Assembly: GCF_024129865.1 (NCBI RefSeq)
Contig: NZ_JAMYFE010000094.1
Span: 42,103-106,102 of the forward strand
DNA: 64,000 bases
Source: Stieleria tagensis
GTDB taxonomy: Bacteria; Planctomycetota; Planctomycetia; Pirellulales; Pirellulaceae
Reading direction: 5' to 3'
Shown piece after piece: positions 10,284 to 19,178 of this stretch. The notes under the pieces are model-generated. The model ran no database searches and was not told where the DNA came from. It saw only the letters and a list, made by a program, of their open reading frames with translations. Numbering within the stretch: the stretch's first letter is position 1; each line of letters opens with the position of its first letter. Both the position numbers and the translations under genes were made by a program.

Positions 10284-10317
10284 CCGCCAGGTTGCGGGCT
10301 GACTGACACCCTGGCGG
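10284..10317. terminator. Candidate bidirectional terminator hairpin
   Basis: CCGCCAGG (10284-10291) and CCTGGCGG (10310-10317) form a perfect 8-bp stem with an 18-nt loop, placed exactly between the convergent aldo/keto reductase and zinc-ribbon genes. There is no T-run, so the assignment depends on position and symmetry. Confidence 0.45.
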
Positions 10318-10332
10318 GCCCAGCGACGCCGT

Positions 10333-10689
10333 CTAGTTGGCGCTCAAACTATCGTGACCGCCCAATTTGGCGAAGTAATCGGGCAGGTGGCCGACATAGC
10401 AATTGCAGTGTTCACAGACACTGGATTTCATCGAGATTCCCAGCCCACAGCGGCCACAGGGTCGCGTCGAGTGTTCGCTGTTTGGCATCGGTGGTGGTGC
10501 CGGTGCGTCACCAAGGATGCGGACCACGGCGGTATCGGTCACGTCTTCACGGACATAGTAACCAAAGACAAATTTTTCACTGCACCGCGGGCAGCGAACC
10601 GATTTGCCGATCAATCCCACGGGACCGCGCAACTTGTGTCCACGCGGACATTTACAAGTCATCTGTTCTTCATTTTTTAGATTGTTCAT
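10333..10689 (-). CDS. Small double zinc-ribbon protein
   Basis: The 118-residue product contains two sets of paired cysteines. The first is CKCPRGHKLRGP followed by VRCPRCSEKFVF; the second is RPCGRCGLGI followed by SVCEHCNCYVG. Both are typical zinc-ribbon arrangements, separated by a proline-rich linker (APAPPPMPNS). ATG 10689 is preferred because AGAGGA lies 8 nt upstream and the longer frame would need a TTG at 10707. No helicase, kinase or nuclease domain is attached. Such proteins may bind nucleic acid or protein; no specific role can be assigned. Confidence 0.75.
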   Translation of the reverse strand: MNNLKNEEQMTCKCPRGHKLRGPVGLIGKSVRCPRCSEKFVFGYYVREDVTDTAVVRILGDAPAPPPMPNSEHSTRPCGRCGLGISMKSSVCEHCNCYVGHLPDYFAKLGGHDSLSAN

Positions 10690-10961
10690 GCATTCATTCC
10701 TCTGCAAGCGTGTGTGATTCCCTTCACCCCTGTATCAACCCCACTCCCTAAGGCAAGTTTCGAGCTAATTCTGGGCGCGACATCCGTCACGTTTTGTGAG
10801 TCGCCGTCAATGGGTCAGGCATTAGCGTTGTTATTCTGGACGCGGCAACCCAGGTTTATGTTCCCTCGCAATGATGGGAATTATCGGCCGCTGCGGGCAT
10901 CTTCTTTGCGCTGCTACACTGGTGGTAAGATTCCTGCCCTTCGCAATTATCGAGCCCCGTG

Positions 10962-11933
10962 ATGCCAACCCGAAACCAAACGTTTGCGACCGTCCTATTC
11001 TTAGGAATCACGGCTGTTTTTTCTTTGCTTTTTTTTCCTGCCTACGGCGAAGACAAGCGGGCGGCAGCTCCAAAATTTTCGCCCAACGACACCCAGGGCA
11101 TCTTTTTCAACTCGGTCGGTGAAGCGATTCGCGGCCAACGCCCCTCGATCGAGTCACTGCGGGCCAAAACGATGTCGACTCCGGTGGGCGGTCAAGGCGC
11201 CGCCGACAGTGGCGGTCCCTCTGAGCCAGACGCTTCCGGGAAAGGCCCCTGGGACAAACTGATCTCGGCCACCTCGCTGGAAGATGAAATCAAACGCAAG
11301 AAATTGCACTATGACACCGTCGTGACTCAACCCGGCCCCTTCAAGAGCGGTGGTTATGAAGAAGCCCGATTGGATCTGATGGTGATGAGCAGTCTGTTTG
11401 CCATCATCAGCGAATACGGTGGCGACGTGCGATGGAAGGAAGACGCTGCGTCGGCGCGCGACTTACTGGCGCGAACCGCATTCAACTGTAGCTCTGGTTC
11501 GACTCAGGTGTTCAACGAAGCCCGAGCGCGGAAAGACGACTTGCAAGACTTGATTTCAGGGACGGGCTTGCGCAGTGGCAAGGCGGAGGACAGTACCGAT
11601 TGGACCAGCGTCGCCGACCGCAGCCCGATGATGGAGTATGCCGATCAACTGCGTGAATCACTTCGCAAAGCCACCGGCAGCCCCGACGATGTCACCGCCG
11701 AACCGGGCGACGTGCGACGGCCCGCCGAACTGCTGGCCGTGCTCGGCAGGATCTTGGTCCAAAAAGGAATGGATGAAGCAGACGATCCCGATTACATCGC
11801 ACTGAGCAATGCGATGACCGAAGCCGCCCTGGGAGTCCGCCGCGGACTCGAATTAAACGACTACGATGCAATCGGAAAATCCGTCGGTGATCTGACCCAA
11901 TCCTGCGACGCCTGCCACGAACAATATCGCTAA
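10962..11933 (+). CDS. Secreted protein with a C-terminal c-type haem motif
   Basis: The 323-residue protein has an N-terminal signal peptide (FATVLFLGITAVFSLLFFPAYG) and ends with SCDACHEQYR, placing a single CxxCH haem-attachment site at residues 315-319. A haem motif at the very C-terminus of a helical protein is the arrangement of cytochrome c' / c556 types, which are four-helix bundles; the last 120 residues here are predicted helical from their composition (LAVLGRILVQKGMDEADDPDY and following). The first half is low in recognisable motifs. A GTG directly before the ATG could extend it by one residue. It could be a periplasmic electron carrier or gas-binding protein. Confidence 0.72.
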   Translation: MPTRNQTFATVLFLGITAVFSLLFFPAYGEDKRAAAPKFSPNDTQGIFFNSVGEAIRGQRPSIESLRAKTMSTPVGGQGAADSGGPSEPDASGKGPWDKLISATSLEDEIKRKKLHYDTVVTQPGPFKSGGYEEARLDLMVMSSLFAIISEYGGDVRWKEDAASARDLLARTAFNCSSGSTQVFNEARARKDDLQDLISGTGLRSGKAEDSTDWTSVADRSPMMEYADQLRESLRKATGSPDDVTAEPGDVRRPAELLAVLGRILVQKGMDEADDPDYIALSNAMTEAALGVRRGLELNDYDAIGKSVGDLTQSCDACHEQYR

Positions 11934-11944
11934 TCGTACAGCAT

Positions 11945-12800
11945 TCCCTATCGCCCCTCCGGGGCTTGTTGATGTTCGTTGCGATCAAGGCCTGGGGCTG
12001 ACGCCGCCAGGCTTTCCACTCCCGTCGCTCCGCGACTCAGGCACACGCCCGCCTCTCAATCGCGGAGCGATGGCATTCGTTAGCCAGGGGGGGAAACCCC
12101 TGGATTTGCCGACAACAAATCGCGCAGTCGCACAGCGACGACACTCTCTATCGCCCCTCCGGGGCTCGTTGATGTTCGTTGGCGATCAAGGCCTGGGGCT
12201 GACGCCACCAGGCTATCGACTCCCGTCGCTCCGCGACTCGGGCACACGGCGACACCACAATCTACCAAAGCCCGAACCTGCGCGTGTTCCCAGTCACGTC
12301 TGAATCGCGGAGCGATGGCATTCGTTAGCCAGGGGTGAAACCCCTGGATTAAGCAAACAACAAACCGCGCAGTCGCGGAGCGACGACATTCTCTATCGCC
12401 CCTTCGGGGCTCGTTGATGTTCGTTGGCGATCAGGGCCTGGGGCTGACGCCACCAGGCTATCGACTCCCGTCGCTCCGCGACTCGGGCACACGGCGACAC
12501 CACAATCTACCAAAGCCCGAACCTGCGCGTGTTCCCAGCCGCCTCTCAATCGCGGAGCGATGACATTCGTTAGCCAGGGGTGAAACCCCTGGATTAAGCA
12601 AACAACAAACCGCGCAGTCGCGGAGCGACGACATTCTCTACCGCCCCTCCGGGGCTTGTTGATGTTTGTTGGCGATCAAGGCCTGGGGCTGACGCCGCCA
12701 GGCTTTCCACTCCCGTCGCTCCGCGACTCGGGCACACAAATCAAGGCCTGGGGATGACGCCGCCAGGCTTTCGACTCCCGTGGCTCCGCGACTCGCGCAA
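11945..12800. repeat. Tandem array of 245-bp structured repeats
   Basis: The phrase TCGCCCCTCCGGGGCT recurs at 11951, 12151, 12396 (one base changed) and 12641 (first base changed), giving spacings of 200, 245 and 245 bp. The first unit lacks about 45 bp (the ACCACAATCTACCAAAGCCC part). A truncated fifth piece, from GGCCTGGGGATGACGCC, begins near 12743. Each unit contains nested hairpins: GCCCCTCCGGGGC, CCAGGGGTGAAACCCCTGG, GCCTGGGGCTGACGCCGCCAGGC, and GTCGCTCCGCGAC / GTCGCGGAGCGAC. Minus-strand open frames inside units 2 and 3 translate the repeat and are not believed to be genes. Confidence 0.92.
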
Positions 12801-12960
12801 TCGCTGTACCCGTTCAACGCGGACGGTTGATCCGGATGCGAGGATTTTAGGGAGACCGGATGCAGATCCCTTTCGCAGGGGGTGGGAAATCAAGTTGGCT
12901 GTGCCAAGAGGCGACCTAGCGTTCTCTCAGAACTGCCCGAATCCTTGCCGGCGAAAGACC

Positions 12961-14112
12961 ATGCAATTCCCATTGAATACTCGTCCAATTCAATCTCTCT
13001 GCCAGATCCTGCTGCTATTGGCTGTCGCCGCGAGTCTGGGCTGCAAAGAATTCTCGCGAGCACTCGACGACAAGTACGACCAGCGTCAGCAGGCAAAACA
13101 AATGTTTGCCGACATCAACGCCCAGTGCCCCAAGCCGATCAACAGCTACATCACGCTACAGAGCGTGAACTATATGATGGGCGACGTTCAATACCTGTAC
13201 CGCGTCAGCGAGTCGGGTCGGTCCGAAGTGTATTTGGGCAAAGCCTGGAAGGTCAAAAACCTGGTCCTTCAAGAAATGCACGACTGCCCCACTCGCGAAT
13301 TGATCGATGAACTTGATCTCGCAGTGCACCATGTCTGCCAAGACCCCGATGGCAAGCAACTGGTCTCGTTTGACATCACGAGCGATGACCTGCGACAGTT
13401 TGCAGCCGAACATCCCGACGCGGCGGTCAGTGTGGTCAAGTTGCCACCGGAAGAATACATCAAAGGTCTCGACGACGAACTCGCAAAAATCGATCCGCTA
13501 CCGTCGCCGGATCAGGCCCGCAATTGGTTTAAGGCGATTGACGACGAGTGCCCCAAACGGATCAACGACGATATCACGTTGATCCATGTCGAATTCATCG
13601 GAAACGATCGAATCGAGTTTTTTTACAGCGTGAAAGAACCGGGACTGAAATATGTCAATGTGGACTTTCACGATTCCATGCAAGCGACGACCGCGCGAGA
13701 AATGAAAGGCACCCGCCTGGGCGACGCCATCATGGCGTTGGACTGGAGTGCCTTGCACGTCTACAAACGCAGCCCCCAGAACACACAAATGCTGGCCTAT
13801 GCGATCACCCGCAAGCAGTTGATCGAAGTCAACGATGCGGTCGATCAGTCACTGGCCGAAGACGTCTCAGCCGATGCCGACCGGGCTGAAACACAGGTCG
13901 AGGACGCTGCTGACGGTCTTTTGGCGGTGGAAGAATTGGAAGAAAGCGACGACTCGCAACAGCAAACCACTCCGGTTTCCGCCCCGGCCCCACAGCCTGC
14001 TCGACTGATTCTGGAACCTCCTGTCCAGCAACAGACTCCCGCCCTGCAGCAACATGCTCCAGCTGATCTGGAACCCGGTCTCAGAATGCGGACCAACCCA
14101 TTCTTTAAGTGA
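12961..14112 (+). CDS. Lipoprotein with a duplicated domain
   Basis: Translation from ATG 12961 gives 383 residues with a lipoprotein signal: hydrophobic ILLLLAVAASLGC, with the lipobox cysteine at residue 28. The body has two homologous segments. The first begins MFADINAQCPKPINSYITL and the second NWFKAIDDECPKRINDDITL, about 140 residues later; both continue into a beta-rich stretch and end in a segment that precedes LRQF or LIEV. This indicates an internal tandem duplication. A glutamine- and proline-rich tail follows (QQQTTPVSAPAPQPA, QQQTPALQQHAP). I do not recognise the family. The frame continues upstream into the repeat array, but the lipoprotein signal fixes the start. Confidence 0.78.
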   Translation: MQFPLNTRPIQSLCQILLLLAVAASLGCKEFSRALDDKYDQRQQAKQMFADINAQCPKPINSYITLQSVNYMMGDVQYLYRVSESGRSEVYLGKAWKVKNLVLQEMHDCPTRELIDELDLAVHHVCQDPDGKQLVSFDITSDDLRQFAAEHPDAAVSVVKLPPEEYIKGLDDELAKIDPLPSPDQARNWFKAIDDECPKRINDDITLIHVEFIGNDRIEFFYSVKEPGLKYVNVDFHDSMQATTAREMKGTRLGDAIMALDWSALHVYKRSPQNTQMLAYAITRKQLIEVNDAVDQSLAEDVSADADRAETQVEDAADGLLAVEELEESDDSQQQTTPVSAPAPQPARLILEPPVQQQTPALQQHAPADLEPGLRMRTNPFFK

Positions 14113-14181
14113 TTCACACGCGACATGCCCCAAACGTTACACCGAAAGTTGCACGTTTGATCGGAAACGGGCTGCTTCAAC

Positions 14182-14220
14182 GCGGATGATTCATCAGCCG
14201 TTGAGCGCTAGCTCACGGTT
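14182..14220 (+). repeat. 39-bp dispersed repeat, copy 1
   Basis: The segment GCGGATGATTCATCAGCCG...GCTAGCTCACGGTT matches the reverse complement of 61011-61049 at 34 of 39 positions by eye. It lies in the 220-bp gap between the lipoprotein gene and the convergent cytochrome gene; nothing else is seen in that gap. Confidence 0.75.
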
Positions 14221-14332
14221 CCTCGCTACAGACAATGCATAGACCGTCGAACCGGACGCAAGCGTGCGGCTGATTAGCGCAGAATATTTTCTGACAGGTT
14301 CTCGAAAGACATTCCCAACGATGCATCTGCGT

Positions 14333-15469
14333 CTAAGGTTTCTTCTTCAGCGTCACCATGTATTCCACCACATCGATCAAGCCTTGTTGGCCGGTGATAT
14401 GGTGCAAATTCTCCGGCATGATTGATTTCTCACTCTTCTTGATCTGCGCGATTTCGTCGATGGGGATTTTGCGATTGATTGCTTCGGCCGTTCGAATCAC
14501 CACTTCGTCATCGGTCTCGCTGATTTTCAAACCACTGATCACCTGGCCTTCCTCGGTCAACACACTGAAGTTTTCGTAGTTGTGGCTGATCCCGGCGCTT
14601 GGGGCCAAGACCGCAGTCAACATCGCTTCACGCGAAAGTTTGCTACCGATTTCGGACAGGTTGGGACCGACGTCCCGGCCGAAATCGTCGACGATGTGAC
14701 AGTTCGCACAGGTCCCGGTGCCACGGAACAATTTCAATCCGCTCGCTGCATCACCTTTCATTTGTGCCAGTTCATCGATCGGCGCCATCGGTTGATTGTC
14801 CTGCTGGGCGGGTTGAGGCAAGACGTTTGCCGCCGATTGACGGATCTGTTGATCGTCACTGCGGGCGAGCAGTGCACCGGCGATCAATTGTGTGTCGCCG
14901 ACCAACGTTTTCTTGGTCGCCATTTCAATCAATCGCTGTTGGCCGGTTTTGGAACGCGCCAGTCCAGCGACAGCCGCGCGGCGTTGACCGAACGGTCGAT
15001 CCGCATTCGCAGCGACCTCCGTCAAAAAATGATTGGCGCGGCCGTTGCCCAACAAACCCAGTGTTTCAATCACCGCAGTCGCTTGATCGTCCGACGCCAG
15101 AAGTTTCCGAATTGATTTTCGTCCCGCATCCATTTCCAACATCAATTCGGCCGACTCCACGGACGCCGACCGGTCGTCGCCCAGCAACGATCGGGTCAGC
15201 TGCGATTCGATCCCGTCAGGCTGAAATCGCTTGACCAATTTGATGAATTCGGGAGTCCCTTGGCTGCGGTCGATCTGCCGCATCACCGCCTCACGCACGG
15301 CGGGATTCGATCGATAGTCGTAGCCGTTGATGCGTTCGATCGCTCGAACGATGATCGCATCTTCGCGGGCTTGGGCCGCTGAATCGGCAGCGGGCGCCGC
15401 AGCAGGCACGTTCAACAGACAGCACAACATTGGAACCAGGGCGATTGATACCGCAGGAATGACTTTCAT
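14333..15469 (-). CDS. PVC-type HEAT-repeat c-type cytochrome
   Basis: The 378-residue protein begins with a signal peptide at ATG 15469 (VIPAVSIALVPMLCCLLNVPAAAPA). Helical HEAT-like units follow (SAELMLEMDAGRKSIRKLL, VAANADRPFGQRRAAVAGLA). The C-terminal third is the haem domain of planctomycete cytochromes: GLKLFRGTGTCANCH with CxxCH at residues 254-258, then VGPNLSEIGSKLSREAMLTAVL, GLKISETDDEVVIRTAE, and the closing MPENLHHITGQQGLIDVVEYM. In many planctomycetes this module is the C-terminal part of one large dehydrogenase protein; here it is a separate gene starting 82 bp after the ThuA/dehydrogenase gene on the same strand. The pair probably acts together in the periplasm. Confidence 0.9.
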   Translation of the reverse strand: MKVIPAVSIALVPMLCCLLNVPAAAPAADSAAQAREDAIIVRAIERINGYDYRSNPAVREAVMRQIDRSQGTPEFIKLVKRFQPDGIESQLTRSLLGDDRSASVESAELMLEMDAGRKSIRKLLASDDQATAVIETLGLLGNGRANHFLTEVAANADRPFGQRRAAVAGLARSKTGQQRLIEMATKKTLVGDTQLIAGALLARSDDQQIRQSAANVLPQPAQQDNQPMAPIDELAQMKGDAASGLKLFRGTGTCANCHIVDDFGRDVGPNLSEIGSKLSREAMLTAVLAPSAGISHNYENFSVLTEEGQVISGLKISETDDEVVIRTAEAINRKIPIDEIAQIKKSEKSIMPENLHHITGQQGLIDVVEYMVTLKKKP

Positions 15470-15550
15470 CGTAGAGATTTGAACAGGTTCGGAAGGAAAG
15501 TTGAATTGCGAAAACATCGGGACAGTGTCCGTGGACAGCGCGACCGGCCG

Positions 15551-18500
15551 CTACGGCAGCAATCGCCTGAGCGCATGCGAGCGAACGTCGGCATCATGAA
15601 ATTCCAGACTGCGAAAATAGCGGTCGGTGTCTTTCAGTGGCCGCGTCGGATCTGCGATCAACGACACCATCGCCTCAGCGGCTTTGGGTGCCCGTGTCCG
15701 CCAGACAATGTCGCGACCGGCGGGTGTGTCCCAGTGTCCATCAACCTGATCCAGGTAAGCGTCAAAGCATTCTTCGGCGCGAACGTCACTGCCAATCCCT
15801 AGCGCCTCCAGGAACCAGCGGTCGCTGCCGTCATAGCTGGCAGCCAATCGAGCCCACATGCCGGGCATCGCATCGCTGGCATCGTATCGCAGTGCGATTG
15901 CCAGTTCTCGTCGCACCGCGACGGAATCATCGTCGGCCGCAGCGGCCAACCAACCGGACGGTTGATCGGTCAGTTGCTTGGCCAATCGGATCGCCGTGAT
16001 GCGGATGTTGGCGTTGGAATCCGACAATGCCAGATCGACATAGTGTTTGCCACGATCTCGAATCTTGCCTAGCAACCACAGCGCCCGGGCCTGCAGTCGT
16101 GGGTTCGAATCAGCGTACAATTCCAGCAGTGCAGGTTCGGCATCTGCGCCCATCTTGTGCAACGCTTGCCAGGCCCGGTAGCGAACCGACAAACACGGGT
16201 TCTGCAAGGCTTCGACGGCCCCTGTGGCGGTGGAATAATCGTATTGGGGAACGTCGTACTTGGTCCCCGGAGGAGCCAATCGGAACAGTCGCCCGCGATC
16301 CGAATCGCCTTGGTGGTGGCCGCCCACGCCGGGATCGTACCAGTCGGTCACAAACAGTGATCCGTCGGGCGCCACGCACACATCGGCCGGACGAAACCAA
16401 GGGTCGGTCGATCCGGTCATCAACGGTTCAATAGTCGCCTTGTACCCGGCCCCATCGGGACTCGCCGGGTAGGCGCGCACGACGTTCGGCCCGGGATCAC
16501 AGTGAATGATTTGGTCCCAAAACCTCTCGGGCAACAATCGGCCCTCGTAAAAACAAATTCCGCTAGGCGATCCGGCACCGGTTTGCAACATGTTGGGCAC
16601 CACACCGGGATCGTTCAGGTGCCAATGGCGATGCATGATCTCCTGTTCCTGATTGATCCGTTCATCACGCCAACCACTACCCGTCTTTTCATCCAGGTAT
16701 CCATAGTTACCGTGCTCCATGACGAAGTTGATGCGGGTTCCACGGTTGCCGTCGTCATCGTTATCGCTTTGCCACAGCGTGCCGAACGAATCGACCGTTG
16801 TTTCCCAGTTGTTGCGAAAGTTATGCGCCAGGACTTCGAAATTCGAACCATCCAGGTCACAGCGAAACGGCATTCCACCCAGCAGTGGCGCGCCGTTGTC
16901 GACCACAGCCCGACCGTGAATGTCGATGACCGTTTCGCCGTTGGCGTCTTTGACCTGTTCGCCGGTGTTGCCAAAATTCCAGTACAGTTTGCCATCGGGA
17001 CCAAACAAAAACGAGTGACCCGAATGGTCGTGTTGGGGATTGCCGACGCCGGTGAACAATGCCGTCTTTTCATCCGGAACATCATCCCCGTCGCGATCGC
17101 TAAATCGCCAAACGTTTGGCGATGCGGTGACAATCACATCACACCCTTGCTCGTTCTCCAACACACAGATGCCCATCGCGGAATCAACATCCCGGCCTTG
17201 ATAAAAGGTTTTGACGTCGTCCATCACGCCATCGCCGGTGGTGTCCTCTAGAATCAAGATCCGATCGCCTTGGGGACGTGAACCTAGATTGCGGCGATAA
17301 TTCATCACGTCGCAGACCCAAACGCGTCCGCGCGAATCGACGTCCAAGTTCGTTAAACTTTTCAGCACCGGCTCGCTGGCCGACAACGTGGCTTGCAACC
17401 CCGCCGCGACCTCGATCCCGTCGATGGCATTTTCCGGTTTGCGCTGATCCCCTTCGCTCGAATTGTCGGGCGCCTTGGCGAGTGCCGCGGGTACGGATCC
17501 CGAATACACCGCCAGTCGAACGCTGGTCGCCGTGCCACCAGATTGGCGCGTACCACCGCTGTCCAAGGCTCCGGTGACAGTCAGCCGCGTATAACCGGCG
17601 GGCAATTTGAAATGCACCACGCTGTTGGCGTGAACACCGATCGCACGCTTGCCGATCACTTTCCCCTCGACCGACCAATCTTGGCCTTCACAATTTTTGT
17701 CTTTCTGTGCTTTCCCCCAACCGGTCGTCGCTGACTCCCATTCCAAATCCGCCAGTGACAGGGTGCCCTTTGGTCCATGCAACGTCGGGTCGACCCAATC
17801 GACCCAGTCGCAATTGAATCCATCACCCGCATCGGTCGCGATCAGATACAAATCCGAAACGCCTTTGATCGACGTGTCGATCTCGACACGATGCCGTTTG
17901 GTTTGGCTGGTCAGGGTGTCCGAAACAAACAGGGCCTCCGATTTTTCAGCAGGTTGTTTTGCATCGGGTCGTTTTGCATCCGGGGATGCGGCGCTGCCGG
18001 TTAGATGGAATTGCTTGGCGGTTTCTTGCGGGTTGAACTTCTTGGGTTGATCGTAATCTTGGTCTTTCAACAAGCGATCCATTCCGACAGGTTCTTCTCC
18101 CAGCGAGGCGCCTTGATCGGGGATGTCGATCTCGGCGGTCCACAGAATCGCGTTGGTGACCAACCGCCGGACATCATCGTTCCCCCAATTCCAATGGTAA
18201 TGTCCGCCGGTGAATCCGAACGAACGCCCGCCGTCGGGGCGTTCATAGGCCCAGGCCACGGTTTGCGGCTCGCCGGCAGCGACGCTTTTGCGGACGTCCG
18301 GGTTGCCACTGTGCGGGCCATCCGGGCGTTTCATGGTGTCTTCGGGTGCGACAGCGGACAAGATCGGCGTGACCTTTCCAACGTCGGAAAAACGCAGGTG
18401 AAAGTACCATTCGTCGTTAGTCGCAAAGGGCTTCACACCATTGGTGATCGGATGATCGGGCAGGGTCTTGAAGTCACCCACCCAGTGTGGATTGACGCTG

Positions 18501-18943
18501 TAGTCGACCTCGAAATGCCCACCCAATAGCTCCACCCAGTCCTGTCCCGGCTGGCCGGGAACCATTTCGACGGCATAGTGCAGACACACCAACCCACAGC
18601 CCTGGGCGAGTCGCTTGCGCAGTTGATCGCGGTGCTCCATCGCGACGTGTCGCTGTCCACCGTCACAGTAGATCACGATCGAATCGGCACTGGCAATTTG
18701 CTCGTCCGATGGCCAATTGCGGACCACGGTGACATCCACCGCCGATGAGCTCTGTTTCAATGCGTCTTCCAGAATCCGCAGGCCGGCAAAGTGTTCGTGG
18801 GATCCATAGCCGTGCGATCGCGGACCGGCGACCAGCAAAATCTGTTTCTTTGCCGCCTGATCTGCCGCGATTAAAACGGCAGGTTCAGCTACCAACAGAG
18901 CAATCAGGACCAGGTAAAACCAAACACAATGTCGACGCAGCAT
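15551..18943 (-). CDS. ThuA / NPCBM-like / membrane-bound dehydrogenase propeller protein
   Basis: The 1130-residue protein starts at ATG 18943 with a signal peptide (FYLVLIALLVAEPAVLIA). Residues of about 30-260 are a ThuA domain (ILLVAGPRSHGYGSHEH, QGCGLVCLHYAVEM, GGHFEVDYSVNPHWVGDF, AWAYERPDGGRSFGFTGGHYHW). A central region (FNCDWVDWVDPTLHG to TSVRLAVYSG) has the pattern of an NPCBM-like carbohydrate-binding domain. Next comes the planctomycete dehydrogenase propeller (VDSRGRVWVCDVMNYRR, GDGVMDDVKTFYQGRD, VAPDGSLFVTDWYDPGVGGH), then HEAT units to the C-terminus. It lacks the usual C-terminal haem domain, which is supplied by the next gene. A role in periplasmic sugar oxidation is inferred from the ThuA domain and family context. 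Confidence 0.88.
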   Translation of the reverse strand: MLRRHCVWFYLVLIALLVAEPAVLIAADQAAKKQILLVAGPRSHGYGSHEHFAGLRILEDALKQSSSAVDVTVVRNWPSDEQIASADSIVIYCDGGQRHVAMEHRDQLRKRLAQGCGLVCLHYAVEMVPGQPGQDWVELLGGHFEVDYSVNPHWVGDFKTLPDHPITNGVKPFATNDEWYFHLRFSDVGKVTPILSAVAPEDTMKRPDGPHSGNPDVRKSVAAGEPQTVAWAYERPDGGRSFGFTGGHYHWNWGNDDVRRLVTNAILWTAEIDIPDQGASLGEEPVGMDRLLKDQDYDQPKKFNPQETAKQFHLTGSAASPDAKRPDAKQPAEKSEALFVSDTLTSQTKRHRVEIDTSIKGVSDLYLIATDAGDGFNCDWVDWVDPTLHGPKGTLSLADLEWESATTGWGKAQKDKNCEGQDWSVEGKVIGKRAIGVHANSVVHFKLPAGYTRLTVTGALDSGGTRQSGGTATSVRLAVYSGSVPAALAKAPDNSSEGDQRKPENAIDGIEVAAGLQATLSASEPVLKSLTNLDVDSRGRVWVCDVMNYRRNLGSRPQGDRILILEDTTGDGVMDDVKTFYQGRDVDSAMGICVLENEQGCDVIVTASPNVWRFSDRDGDDVPDEKTALFTGVGNPQHDHSGHSFLFGPDGKLYWNFGNTGEQVKDANGETVIDIHGRAVVDNGAPLLGGMPFRCDLDGSNFEVLAHNFRNNWETTVDSFGTLWQSDNDDDGNRGTRINFVMEHGNYGYLDEKTGSGWRDERINQEQEIMHRHWHLNDPGVVPNMLQTGAGSPSGICFYEGRLLPERFWDQIIHCDPGPNVVRAYPASPDGAGYKATIEPLMTGSTDPWFRPADVCVAPDGSLFVTDWYDPGVGGHHQGDSDRGRLFRLAPPGTKYDVPQYDYSTATGAVEALQNPCLSVRYRAWQALHKMGADAEPALLELYADSNPRLQARALWLLGKIRDRGKHYVDLALSDSNANIRITAIRLAKQLTDQPSGWLAAAADDDSVAVRRELAIALRYDASDAMPGMWARLAASYDGSDRWFLEALGIGSDVRAEECFDAYLDQVDGHWDTPAGRDIVWRTRAPKAAEAMVSLIADPTRPLKDTDRYFRSLEFHDADVRSHALRRLLP

Positions 18944-19178
18944 TGCGGCAACCCCTTCTGGAAAAGGAAATAGGCGGGCCAATTGGGAGGGGCCAATGAA
19001 TTCAATGGCCCGGAATCTCCCGTAGTCTACCAGTAACGGGGTTAGCCTTCCAAGCTGAGGAGCCCCCAGAAGAGTTGCTGGTCTCAAATCCCGAGCTGGG
19101 AATCTCAATTCGATTGTCCCAGGATCACGGTGGTCAATGCGGTTGACTTGGGGGGCTTGATGGAGTCGAACATACTGT

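Noticed and set aside
12080..12549. Minus-strand frames of 62 and 66 codons with the shared sequence VDCGVAVCPSRGATGVDSLV
   Set aside because: They translate the 245-bp repeat units in the same phase; similarity between them only reflects the DNA repeat.
11945..12800. The tandem array as a CRISPR
   Set aside because: Units are 245 bp without short repeats and variable spacers, and no cas gene is near.
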